Positions 1-6,530 of a stretch of 7,505 bases of DNA are shown here, one piece after another. The notes under the pieces were generated by a model. It did not search any database. It was given only the letters and a program-made list of their open reading frames with translations, and was not told the DNA's origin. Position 1 is the first letter of the stretch. Every line of letters starts with the position of its first letter. Position numbers and translations under genes: made by a program. Source of the DNA: Flavobacteriaceae bacterium (lineage in GTDB: Bacteria; Bacteroidota; Bacteroidia; Flavobacteriales; Flavobacteriaceae); assembly GCA_013001365.1 (NCBI GenBank), contig JABDMQ010000290.1, positions 1 to 7,505 of the forward strand. The letters are read 5' to 3'.

Positions 1-152
1 AAGGCGGAGGTTATTTCAGATTCATTAAGACCACCAATAAAGCCCATAGCGATGGCAGCTAAAAGCAAGGAAAGAAACGGATGGAACTTGTATTTCGAAG
101 CAGCAATGACCATTAACGCTACTACGAAAACCAGTGCGATCAATATGTTCAT
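1..152 (-). CDS. GntP-family gluconate/sugar-acid permease, N-terminal fragment
   Basis: The minus strand reads from an ATG at 152-150 without a stop to the left edge, giving about 50 residues; the rest of the gene lies outside the window. The fragment begins MNILIALVFVVALMVIA, a first membrane helix, followed by KYKFHPFLSLLLAAIAMGFI and then GGLNESE. That K-F-H-P-F-L-S-L-L pattern and the glycine-rich second helix are typical of the N-terminus of GntP-family H+ symporters, inner-membrane importers of gluconate and related sugar acids (family knowledge). The start is well placed because the residues before the first helix are as short as in the family. It is divergent from a glycerate kinase gene 75 bp away, which suggests (inference) that glycerate or a related acid is the substrate. 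Specificity cannot be read from this fragment. Other multi-helix transporters are possible but fit less well. Confidence 0.82.
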   Translation of the reverse strand, partial: MNILIALVFVVALMVIAASKYKFHPFLSLLLAAIAMGFIGGLNESEITSA

Positions 153-227
153 TTGTTTCTAGGGTTTTTAGTTAGTGCTTTATAAGAAAAGTTGATCCTT
201 GAAAACTAAAAGTACTAAATTTAGCCT
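153..227. promoter_or_regulatory. Divergent gntP-like / glycerate kinase promoter region with inverted repeat
   Basis: This 75-bp gap separates two divergent genes and must carry both promoters. TAAATTTA at 216-223 matches five of the six fixed positions of the Bacteroidota -7 box TAnnTTTG. A TTG at 192-194 lies 21 bases upstream of it, near the usual spacing. If this box is used, transcription of the kinase would start close to its ATG at 228, leaving little or no leader. The same box lies in a 10-bp palindrome (215-224), so it reads equally well on the other strand. TTTTAGTT at 166-173 and AACTAAAA at 204-211 form a perfect 8-bp inverted repeat with a 30-base spacer, a possible operator. 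The region is AT-rich, so chance matches are likely. Confidence 0.35.
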
Positions 228-1352
228 ATGAAAATAATCCTGGCACCAGATAAATTCAAAGGCTCCTTGACAGGACTGGAGTTCTGCGATGAAGTTGAAG
301 GAGTCTTGAGATCTAAATTACCTCATGCCGAAATACTCAGAGTACCCCTCGCCGATGGCGGGGATGGCACCATAGAAGTAGTCAACCATTACCTCAAAGG
401 AAAAACAATAAGGACTGAAGTCAGTAACCCTTTTTTTCAACCTATAGACGCCTCCTATTTGTATTCCGAATCGACCAAAACGGCCTTTATTGAAATGGCC
501 GAAGCATCTGGGCATAAAATTCTAAGTAATGATGAGCTAGATGTCAAGAATGCCACCACTCTCGGCACAGGAGAGCTTATTGTGGATGCCATGGAAAGAG
601 GGGCGGAAACCATTATTCTTGGTGTTGGTGGTAGCGCTACCAACGATTGCGGAATTGGTATGGCAACTGCCTTAGGATATCGGTTCTTGGATAAAAACAA
701 TAATGAGGTCAAACCAATAGGATTGAATCTATCTAAGATCAAATCCATAGATGATTCCAATTTACATCCCAAAATGGAACATGTGTCTTTCAAAGTGGCT
801 TGCGATGTCAGTAATCCTCTTTACGGAAAAAATGGGGCGGCTCAAGTATATGCAAAACAAAAAGGGGCATCGTCCGAGGATATCGTTATGCTAGATAAGG
901 GTTTAAGGGATTTCTCTAAGGTAATGGATGCTCATTTCAAAATAGATAGCCAAAACACAAAAGGTGCAGGAGCTGCTGGAGGCATGGGAATCGGAGCCTA
1001 CACCTTCTTGAACACCGAACTAACACCTGGAATAGACTTGGTGAAAGACATAGCAGATTTCGATAATAAGATCAAGGGAGCGGATTGGATAATTACTGGT
1101 GAAGGTAGTTTGGACGAGCAAACCCTATCGGGGAAAGCAGTAATTGGCGTGTTGAATACTGCCCGAAATAATAAGATACCTGTAGCTACTTTTTGTGGAC
1201 AGGTCCTATTGGATGATGATGCGTTAGTAGGTCTAGGAATAGCCTTTTCAGATTCCATAATGAATCATGCCAAGAGCTTTGATGATGCTATTCTAAATAC
1301 GCGATCTTACCTAAAGAAGATAAGTGAACAATTCTGTGAATACTTGGGTTGA
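228..1352 (+). CDS. glxK: Glycerate kinase (GK-I / GlxK-GarK family)
   Basis: This is a full-length 374-aa cytoplasmic enzyme of the glycerate kinase type 1 family (PF02595), which phosphorylates D-glycerate with ATP, normally to 2-phosphoglycerate, feeding lower glycolysis. The visible signatures are the N-terminal MKIILAPDKFKGSLT (1-15), PLADGGDGT (40-48), GVGGSATNDCGIGMA (132-146), ACDVSNPLYG (191-200) with GAA just after, GAGAAGGMGIGAY (246-258), and the C-terminal ADWIITGEGSLDEQTLSGKA (285-304), which is the strongest family signature. Length is normal (about 370-380 aa), no motif is missing, and the ATG at 228 gives the canonical start. There is no clear Shine-Dalgarno, as usual in Bacteroidota. 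It is divergent from a GntP-like permease, which suggests catabolism of imported glycerate or aldarate-derived glycerate (inference). Its stop abuts the stop of the convergent DUF3098 gene. The family is certain; the choice between the symbols glxK and garK is not. Confidence 0.95.
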   Translation: MKIILAPDKFKGSLTGLEFCDEVEGVLRSKLPHAEILRVPLADGGDGTIEVVNHYLKGKTIRTEVSNPFFQPIDASYLYSESTKTAFIEMAEASGHKILSNDELDVKNATTLGTGELIVDAMERGAETIILGVGGSATNDCGIGMATALGYRFLDKNNNEVKPIGLNLSKIKSIDDSNLHPKMEHVSFKVACDVSNPLYGKNGAAQVYAKQKGASSEDIVMLDKGLRDFSKVMDAHFKIDSQNTKGAGAAGGMGIGAYTFLNTELTPGIDLVKDIADFDNKIKGADWIITGEGSLDEQTLSGKAVIGVLNTARNNKIPVATFCGQVLLDDDALVGLGIAFSDSIMNHAKSFDDAILNTRSYLKKISEQFCEYLG

Positions 1353-1610
1353 TTAGCTATCCTTGTCCGGATTGAGAAGTATCGCATAAATTTGAATACC
1401 AAAACCTATGAGCACCAATGTCGGAGCCAATCGGATTCGCCTGAAACTGAAGATTTCCGGATTGAATACATTAGGGTCGTCGCTACCACCTCCTGACATC
1501 AAAATGAAACCCAAAGCAATGAATGCCAAACCAATGAACATGAATTTGTAATTCTTCTTACCGAAGATGAATTGTCCTTTTGCTTTTTCCTTGCGTTTCT
1601 TTTCTCCCAT
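1353..1610 (-). CDS. DUF3098 two-helix membrane protein
   Basis: A small 85-aa inner-membrane protein of unknown function belonging to a Bacteroidota-specific family (DUF3098). It has a lysine-rich cytoplasmic N-terminus (2-20), a first helix at about 21-38, and a highly conserved linker MSGGGSDDPNVFNPEIF (38-54) ending in SFRRI. A second helix follows at about 61-79, then a short polar tail. The linker is the family hallmark and makes the assignment confident. The family is normally found beside ftsX, suggesting a link to division or envelope work, but no function has been shown to my knowledge. Here it is downstream of ftsX on the same strand but separated from it by a DUF4174 gene. Its ATG (1610) is the only sensible start. 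Its TAA (1355-1353) directly abuts the glycerate kinase TGA, so there is no intergenic terminator between the converging genes. Confidence 0.9.
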   Translation of the reverse strand: MGEKKRKEKAKGQFIFGKKNYKFMFIGLAFIALGFILMSGGGSDDPNVFNPEIFSFRRIRLAPTLVLIGFGIQIYAILLNPDKDS

Positions 1611-1675
1611 TATCGAGATATACTTTGCTTAGCGCAAATTAAAGGTTTTATTTGATACACTAACGTTAAGAGATT

Positions 1676-1683
1676 CAAAATTA
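1676..1683 (-). promoter_or_regulatory. Possible -7 box for the DUF3098 gene
   Basis: The 81-bp gap 1611-1691 separates the DUF4174 stop from the DUF3098 start. On the minus strand it contains TAATTTTG, a full match to the Bacteroidota -7 consensus TAnnTTTG. I see no convincing TTG at the usual distance upstream, so this is a half-supported promoter. If real, DUF3098 could be transcribed independently of ftsX; otherwise the gap is simply within a three-gene transcript. Confidence 0.25.
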
Positions 1684-1691
1684 TACAGTGA

Positions 1692-2126
1692 TTAGTTTTG
1701 CCTATTTCTAATTTCAGCGCGTCGCATTGGCATGCCATCAATTAAGTTGAAAATATCATCGATTTTGAAAACCTCTGTTTCTCGTTTCTTTACCCCGCCA
1801 TCCAGACCAATCAGTATAATTTCAAAACCACGATTATCTGCACTATATATTTCATAAAGTTCAGTAGAGTTATGCCATGGACCAGAGTCCTTAAGCCCTT
1901 TTTTATACCCTTTTGGTGTAGCTATATAAGTGATTATTTTACGTTCTTTCATTCCCGGGAGATTCTTGATCAGTTCCTCTTTTTGCTTTTTGAAATACGG
2001 GTTTGTAATGTCATCAACTAATATGATCAGGATCCTATCCTTAAAAAGATGCTCGCTTAATTCCTGTGCTAATAGAACTGTATTCAGTGTCAAAGCGAAT
2101 ACTATCAAAACGAATTTTCTGGACAT
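1692..2126 (-). CDS. Secreted DUF4174 protein
   Basis: A 144-aa protein with an N-terminal signal peptide: a basic start (MSRK), a hydrophobic core at 5-19, and likely cleavage near A20/Q21, with no lipoprotein cysteine. The mature part has a beta-rich start (RILIILVDD, 31-39) and then the C-terminal hallmark IGLDGGVKKR (106-115) followed by IDDIFNLIDGMPMRRAEIR (122-140). That combination of DGG-K-R with 'LIDxMPMRR' identifies DUF4174, a small thioredoxin-fold-like domain found in periplasmic or secreted proteins. No CxxC pair is present, so it should not be a redox thioredoxin; function is unknown. It starts 27 bp after the ftsX stop, so it is probably co-transcribed with ftsX. Its position between ftsX and DUF3098 is unusual for the phylum and may reflect insertion into the operon (inference). 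The ATG at 2126 is chosen because it gives a complete signal peptide. Confidence 0.85.
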   Translation of the reverse strand: MSRKFVLIVFALTLNTVLLAQELSEHLFKDRILIILVDDITNPYFKKQKEELIKNLPGMKERKIITYIATPKGYKKGLKDSGPWHNSTELYEIYSADNRGFEIILIGLDGGVKKRETEVFKIDDIFNLIDGMPMRRAEIRNRQN

Positions 2127-2153
2127 TGCAATCAGGAATCAGTTAATCATTGG

Positions 2154-3032
2154 TCAGTAATAGAGGTCATCGGTCTTCAAGTTCAAGAAACGTTGGGTTG
2201 CAATGAACGTTGAAATCCAAGTGATCAGTATGCCTAATAGTAAGATCCCAAAGAACAAGGCTCCAATTAGCATTGGATTATTCAAGAATTCCAGTTCAGG
2301 AAACGTCTTGTCGATATAATACAGCACGATCGCCATACCAGCCATAGCAACAAAAGAGCCGATGATGCCTAACTTAACACTTTGCCAAACAAAGGGTCTC
2401 CTAATGAATCGCTTGGTAGCACCTACCATTTGCATGGTCTTGATGATGAATCGCTTGGAATAAACCGCCAATCTAATCGAGCTATTGATCAGCAGAACTG
2501 CGATCAAGGTAAAAAGCGCACTGATGGCCAGGATCCATTTACTAATACGTTTTACATTATCGTTCATCAAGGTCACAAGGTCATTATCGTAACGCACCTC
2601 TTGAACATAAGATCTGGCTGTAGTTATTTCAGAAATGCTATCTAGATAGGTTTGCGTAACGAAGTCGGCCTTTACATTCACGTCTATGGAATTCTGCAAG
2701 GGATTGAACCCAACAAAATCCAAGAAGTCCTCGCCTGTTTCGGCCTTCATGAGTTCGGCAGCCTCTTCTTTGGAAACATATTTAGTGGACTTTACATAAT
2801 CAGCCAATGCAAGACTTCGTTCAAGTTGCTTTATTTCAATGTCCTTGGCATCATCGTTAAGGTATATGGTCATTACCACCTGCTCCTTGAAATGGTCTGA
2901 GACCTTCTTGGCATTCAAGACCAGAAGACCTAAGATCCCTAATAAAAACAATACCAATGCGATACTTATAACGACTGAAAAGTAGGAAGAAACCAATTTT
3001 CGTTTTTGGTATTTTTCGAAGGATGAGCTCAT
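2154..3032 (-). CDS. ftsX: Cell division protein FtsX (FtsEX ABC transporter permease)
   Basis: A 292-aa inner-membrane protein with the FtsX layout: a cytoplasmic N-terminus with SFEKYQKRKLVSSYFS (4-19), TM1 at about 17-40, a periplasmic domain at about 41-164, then TM2 (about 165-186), TM3 (about 219-241) and TM4 (about 254-278). The periplasmic domain carries YVSKEEAAELM (85-95), a conserved FtsX stretch. The cytoplasmic loop after TM2 has NSSIRLAVYSKRFIIKTMQM (183-202) then VGATKRFIRRPF (203-214), the most diagnostic part. FtsX pairs with the ATPase FtsE and, in the organisms studied, activates peptidoglycan hydrolases during division (family knowledge). No ftsE is adjacent, which I believe is normal in this phylum. 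The gene heads the minus-strand run ftsX, DUF4174, DUF3098 and is divergent from leuS. A 13-base in-frame direct repeat (2404-2416 and 2446-2458) encodes the two KRFI segments. Confidence 0.95.
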   Translation of the reverse strand: MSSSFEKYQKRKLVSSYFSVVISIALVLFLLGILGLLVLNAKKVSDHFKEQVVMTIYLNDDAKDIEIKQLERSLALADYVKSTKYVSKEEAAELMKAETGEDFLDFVGFNPLQNSIDVNVKADFVTQTYLDSISEITTARSYVQEVRYDNDLVTLMNDNVKRISKWILAISALFTLIAVLLINSSIRLAVYSKRFIIKTMQMVGATKRFIRRPFVWQSVKLGIIGSFVAMAGMAIVLYYIDKTFPELEFLNNPMLIGALFFGILLLGILITWISTFIATQRFLNLKTDDLYY

Positions 3033-3116
3033 GAATTTGCCGTTATTGCGTAAAAATAAAAAAGTAAAACCAGTTGCGGTTGATTACAACGTTTAAACTT
3101 TCAACATTGTTATATA

Positions 3117-3278
3117 ATACCAAATACTTACCTAGAATTACCTTTCAATTTATTTCTTTTTCACTCATTCTTTGTTGAAAATGCTTTAGATAGCTTTGGC
3201 TATCTCTGTGCTTTTCGCCTAAAATGATCAAAAAATATTCTAAATTATTTAATTCAATTCTAGATAAATATTTGGTAT
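3117..3278. repeat. Long imperfect inverted repeat (MITE-like or mirrored promoter element)
   Basis: The left arm at 3117-3139 and the right arm at 3256-3278 are reverse complements at 21 of 23 positions; both differences are A versus G in the right-arm orientation. Each arm carries TATTTGGTAT at its outer end and AATTCTAG at its inner end. The interior also folds back: with a few gaps, the two halves share runs around GC(A)TTTTC, ATGA, AAAAA and TAAATT. A perfect 7-bp hairpin lies at 3188-3205, almost exactly midway. The whole unit is therefore a roughly 162-bp imperfect palindrome inside the ftsX-leuS divergent gap. ATAA occurs at 3114-3117 and 3277-3280, so a target duplication is conceivable, but it overlaps the arms and the DNA is AT-rich. 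There is no coding capacity. It could be a non-autonomous mobile element, a foldback structure, or a duplicated regulatory site; I cannot tell which without genomic copies. Confidence 0.65.
3188..3205. other. Central hairpin of the inverted repeat
   Basis: AGATAGC (3188-3194) and GCTATCT (3199-3205) form a perfect 7-bp stem with the 4-base loop TTTG. It lies at the midpoint of the larger inverted repeat (centre 3196.5 versus 3197.5). No T-tract follows on either strand, so it is not a classical intrinsic terminator. It is most simply the apex of the long foldback; a protein-binding palindrome is an alternative. Confidence 0.55.
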
Positions 3279-3283
3279 AAGCG

Positions 3284-3291
3284 TAAATTTG
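3284..3291 (+). promoter_or_regulatory. Likely -7 promoter box of leuS
   Basis: TAAATTTG is a complete match to the Bacteroidota -7 consensus TAnnTTTG. It ends 24 bases before the leuS ATG at 3316, which would give a short leader of roughly 15-20 bases. No ideal -33 TTG is seen: the nearest (3272-3274) is only 9 bases upstream, and TTC at 3258-3260 is 23 bases upstream. The box begins 5 bases after the right arm of the inverted repeat, so the arm overlaps the promoter. A purine-rich AAGG at 3302-3305 could act as a weak ribosome site. Confidence 0.5.
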
Positions 3292-3315
3292 CTGCTTTTA
3301 CAAGGTAAAGGATAG

Positions 3316-6150
3316 ATGAAATATCATTTCAACGATATAGAAGCCAAATGGCAAGAATATTGGGCAGAACACCAAACATTCAAGGCCGAAAACAAGTCTG
3401 ACAAACCAAAATTCTATGTCTTGGACATGTTTCCTTATCCAAGTGGTGCTGGCTTGCATGTTGGTCATCCACTAGGTTATATTGCTTCAGATATTTATGC
3501 ACGATACAAGCGGCACAAAGGATTTAATGTTTTGCATCCCCAGGGCTATGACAGTTTCGGGCTTCCAGCGGAGCAATATGCCATCCAGACCGGACAACAT
3601 CCGTCAATTACGACTGAGGCAAATATCAAGACCTATAGGAGGCAATTGGACCAGTTAGGTTTTTCTTTCGATTGGTCGCGTGAGGTACGTACCAGCGACC
3701 CAAAATATTATAAATGGACACAATGGGTTTTTATCCAGTTGTTTGAATCCTATTATTGCAATGATGCAGATAAAGCTATGCCAATAAATGAATTGGTCGA
3801 TGCCTTTAAAGCTGAGGGCAATGCACGAATAAATGCTGCATGTGACGATGATGTAGAGATTTTCTCTGCTAATGAATGGAATGCATTTTCATCTGAAAAA
3901 AAGCAAGAGATCCTGTTGAAATATCGATTGACCTATTTAGCAGAAGCGGAAGTTAATTGGTGCCCAGCCTTAGGAACCGTCCTTGCGAATGATGAAATTG
4001 TGAATGGCGTTTCAGAACGCGGAGGACATCCTGTGATCAGGAAGAAAATGACCCAATGGATGATGCGTATATCGGCTTTTGCAGAACGATTATTGCAAGG
4101 CTTGGAGACCATAGATTGGCCAGAACCATTAAAGGAAATACAACGTAATTGGATTGGTAAATCCGTTGGTGCTTCAGTGACCTTCAAGATAAAGGAACAC
4201 GATGCCGTTATAGATGTCTTCACTACACGTCCCGATACGATCTTTGGAGCATCTTTTATGACCTTGGCACCTGAGCATGACCTAGTAAACCAAATTACAA
4301 CCCCTGATCAGAAAGCTGAGGTAGAAGCTTATGTTGAGGCAACGGCAAAACGCAGTGAACGTGATCGAATGGCAGACGTAAAGACCATTTCAGGGATGTT
4401 TACTGGCGCCTATGCAGAACATCCATTTACAAAAGAACCTATCCCGATCTGGATCGGTGATTACGTTTTGGCTGGTTATGGAACAGGAGCGGTGATGTCG
4501 GTACCTTGTGGCGACCAACGTGATTACGATTTTGCCAAGCATTTCAATATCCCGATACCTAATATTTTTGAAGGAATAGATATTTCGGAAGAAGCCTTTG
4601 CCGATAAGGATAATACCATTATTGCCAATAGTGACTTCCTGAATGGTTTGAAATATAAGGAGGCCGTAAGGAAAGCGATTGAAGAATTAGAGAAGCTTGG
4701 TCAAGGCCAAGGCAAGATCAATTATAGATTGCGAGATGCCGTATTTAGTAGGCAACGTTATTGGGGAGAACCATTTCCAGTGTATTACGTTAATGGACTT
4801 CCTCAAATGATAGATGAAAAGCATTTGCCATTAACACTCCCAGAAGTGGAGAAATATCTCCCAACAGAAACTGGCGAACCGCCTTTAGGCAATGCGACGC
4901 ATTGGGCTTGGGATACGAAAACAAATAAGGTTGTAAGCAATGAACTTTCTCATTCCGCATCTGATACGGAATCCATAAATGGCGTTTATCCACTTGAATT
5001 GAATACCATGCCAGGTTGGGCTGGAAGTAGCCAGTATTTCAATCGTTATATGGATCCACATAATAGTGATGAGATCTTCTCGCAAGATGCGATAAACTAT
5101 TGGCAACAGGTGGACCTATACATTGGTGGAAGCGAGCATGCCACAGGCCATTTGTTATACTCACGATTCTGGCAGAAATTCATGTTCGATAAAGGCTTGG
5201 TGCCTTATGACGAATTTGCCAAGAAGCTGATCAATCAAGGCATGATCTTGGGGACTAGTGCTTTTGCATATCGCTTAGAAGGAGAGAATAAATTCCTATC
5301 AAAAGGATTGATTGGTGACAAGGAAGTTCAACCGATTCATGCAGATGTATCATTTATCAATTCTTCTGATGAATTGGATATTGAAGCTTTTAAGAAATGG
5401 CGTCCAGAATTCAAGGATGCCGAATTCGTATTGGAAGATGATGTCTATAAAGTAGGTCGCGATGTCGAAAAAATGTCTAAGTCCAAGTACAATGTCGTTA
5501 ACCCCGACCAAATTTGTGAGCAATATGGTGCAGATAGCCTGAGGCTTTACGAAATGTTCTTGGGGCCATTAGAGCAGGCAAAGCCATGGAATACGGCTGG
5601 TATTACAGGCGTGCATTCATTCCTTAAGAAATTATGGAAATTGTATTATGACGATAACGGTCTGAAAATTTCTGATACAGAACCAACGAAAGAGAATTTA
5701 AAAACGCTTCATAAGACCATCAAGAAAGTTGAAGAAGATATCGAGAATTTCTCATTTAATACCTCTGTCTCCACCTTTATGATAGCAGTCAATGAGTTGA
5801 CTGCCCAGAAATGCACTACCAAGCAAATTCTAGAACCCTTATTGGTATTGGTGTCTCCTTACGCACCCCATATCGCTGAGGAACTATGGGCAGCCTTAGG
5901 TAATCAAGGATCAATTGCAACGGCTCCTTTCCCTGTTTTCGAAGAGACGTATTTGGTTGAGAGCAGCAAGAACTACCCTATATCCTTCAATGGTAAAATG
6001 CGATTCACTTTAGAGCTACCATTGGATATGAGCAAAGAGGATATTGAAGCAGCTGTCTTAGCAAATGAGAAAACACAAGAGCAACTTCAAGGTCGTGAAC
6101 CCAAGAAAGTGATCGTTGTACCTGGTAAGATCGTAAATATTGTTGGCTGA
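3316..6150 (+). CDS. leuS: Leucyl-tRNA synthetase
   Basis: A full-length class Ia synthetase (944 aa) that charges tRNA-Leu with leucine in the cytoplasm. The catalytic Rossmann fold has MFPYPSGAGLHVGH (38-51, the HIGH box is HVGH at 48-51) and KMSKS at 719-723. The CP1 editing domain shows the threonine-rich FTTRPDT (302-308) and GTGAVMSVP then GDQRDYDFA, with D403 in the place of the essential editing Asp, so proofreading should be intact. The C-terminal part has the anticodon-binding helices and a short C-terminal domain ending at 944. It is about 80 residues longer than the E. coli enzyme; one extra segment lies at about 148-204, before NWCP (214-217). The zinc-knuckle cysteines expected after VLANDEIV are replaced by SERGGHPVIRKKM, leaving a single Cys. 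I believe both traits are usual in Bacteroidota. The gene is divergent from ftsX and overlaps the following SemiSWEET gene. Confidence 0.98.
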   Translation: MKYHFNDIEAKWQEYWAEHQTFKAENKSDKPKFYVLDMFPYPSGAGLHVGHPLGYIASDIYARYKRHKGFNVLHPQGYDSFGLPAEQYAIQTGQHPSITTEANIKTYRRQLDQLGFSFDWSREVRTSDPKYYKWTQWVFIQLFESYYCNDADKAMPINELVDAFKAEGNARINAACDDDVEIFSANEWNAFSSEKKQEILLKYRLTYLAEAEVNWCPALGTVLANDEIVNGVSERGGHPVIRKKMTQWMMRISAFAERLLQGLETIDWPEPLKEIQRNWIGKSVGASVTFKIKEHDAVIDVFTTRPDTIFGASFMTLAPEHDLVNQITTPDQKAEVEAYVEATAKRSERDRMADVKTISGMFTGAYAEHPFTKEPIPIWIGDYVLAGYGTGAVMSVPCGDQRDYDFAKHFNIPIPNIFEGIDISEEAFADKDNTIIANSDFLNGLKYKEAVRKAIEELEKLGQGQGKINYRLRDAVFSRQRYWGEPFPVYYVNGLPQMIDEKHLPLTLPEVEKYLPTETGEPPLGNATHWAWDTKTNKVVSNELSHSASDTESINGVYPLELNTMPGWAGSSQYFNRYMDPHNSDEIFSQDAINYWQQVDLYIGGSEHATGHLLYSRFWQKFMFDKGLVPYDEFAKKLINQGMILGTSAFAYRLEGENKFLSKGLIGDKEVQPIHADVSFINSSDELDIEAFKKWRPEFKDAEFVLEDDVYKVGRDVEKMSKSKYNVVNPDQICEQYGADSLRLYEMFLGPLEQAKPWNTAGITGVHSFLKKLWKLYYDDNGLKISDTEPTKENLKTLHKTIKKVEEDIENFSFNTSVSTFMIAVNELTAQKCTTKQILEPLLVLVSPYAPHIAEELWAALGNQGSIATAPFPVFEETYLVESSKNYPISFNGKMRFTLELPLDMSKEDIEAAVLANEKTQEQLQGREPKKVIVVPGKIVNIVG

Positions 6151-6412
6151 TCTAGACTATATCGAAGTTTTGGGTATTGTAGCTGCTGTATTGACTACAG
6201 GTTCGTTTTTACCACAAGTTTATCGAACATGGAAAACCAGAGATGTTTCTGGTTTGTCATTACCAATGTTGGTTTTATTCTTTATTGGCATCTCATTATG
6301 GTTCATTTATGGATTCTTAAAAGATAGTCCTTCATTAATTGGAGCTAATGGTATTAGCATGTTATCTTTCCTTATGCTGATATATTATAAGATCAAACAT
6401 GGTAAGAAATGA
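6140..6412 (+). CDS. SemiSWEET sugar transporter (PQ-loop family)
   Basis: A 90-aa membrane protein with one triple-helix bundle: TM1 about 8-28, TM2 about 41-60, TM3 about 64-85. It carries the PQ motif in SFLPQVYRTWKTRDVSGLSL (22-41), then MLVLFFIGISLWFIYG (43-58). SemiSWEETs dimerise to form a facilitative sugar pore in the inner membrane (family knowledge). W54 and N70 are 16 residues apart, like the sugar-contacting Trp/Asn pair of the Leptospira protein, so a transport role is likely; the substrate is unknown. The frame opens only at 6137 (a TAA precedes it), and no ATG exists before TM1. The start must therefore be TTG at 6140 or 6143, 11 or 8 bases inside the end of leuS. Translation is probably coupled to leuS, with no separate promoter. 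An alternative is a sequencing error hiding an ATG start. Confidence 0.9.
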   Translation: MLADLDYIEVLGIVAAVLTTGSFLPQVYRTWKTRDVSGLSLPMLVLFFIGISLWFIYGFLKDSPSLIGANGISMLSFLMLIYYKIKHGKK

Positions 6413-6530
6413 ATTCCGAATCGATTAAATGTCTCCTTTTATAGATAAGGAATAAGGGAAAATCCTGTTTTCGATTAAGGGTTGAAAAATTGGTTAAGGC
6501 ACCTTCTAATTTTTTCAATAGTTTGATTAT

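Noticed and set aside
629..642. 14-bp perfect palindrome TGGTAGCGCTACCA inside the glycerate kinase gene
   Set aside because: It encodes the conserved GGSATN motif of the enzyme; the codons for that motif explain it.
1930..2160. Plus-strand 76-codon ORF antisense to the DUF4174 gene
   Set aside because: DUF4174 on the minus strand has a signal peptide and family motifs; the plus-strand frame has none.
2404..2458. 13-base direct repeat ATGAATCGCTTGG (2404-2416 and 2446-2458) in ftsX
   Set aside because: It is in frame and encodes two KRFI segments of the conserved FtsX loop; no sign of a mobile or slipped repeat.
3033..3315. Leader peptide or T-box type control of leuS
   Set aside because: No leucine-rich small ORF and no recognisable T-box features; T-boxes belong mainly to Firmicutes, and the likely promoter leaves only a very short leader.
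4695..4720. Short CAAGG-like tandem (encoding GQGQGK) in leuS
   Set aside because: LeuRS proteins commonly have a Gly/Lys-rich stretch here before NYRLRD; two units only.
4790..5106. Minus-strand ORFs within leuS
   Set aside because: They are antisense to a strongly conserved synthetase frame and read as compositional shadows.
6434..6451. Weak hairpin TCCTT...AAGGA after the SemiSWEET gene, considered as a terminator
   Set aside because: Only 5 bp of stem, AT-rich, and no T-tract follows.
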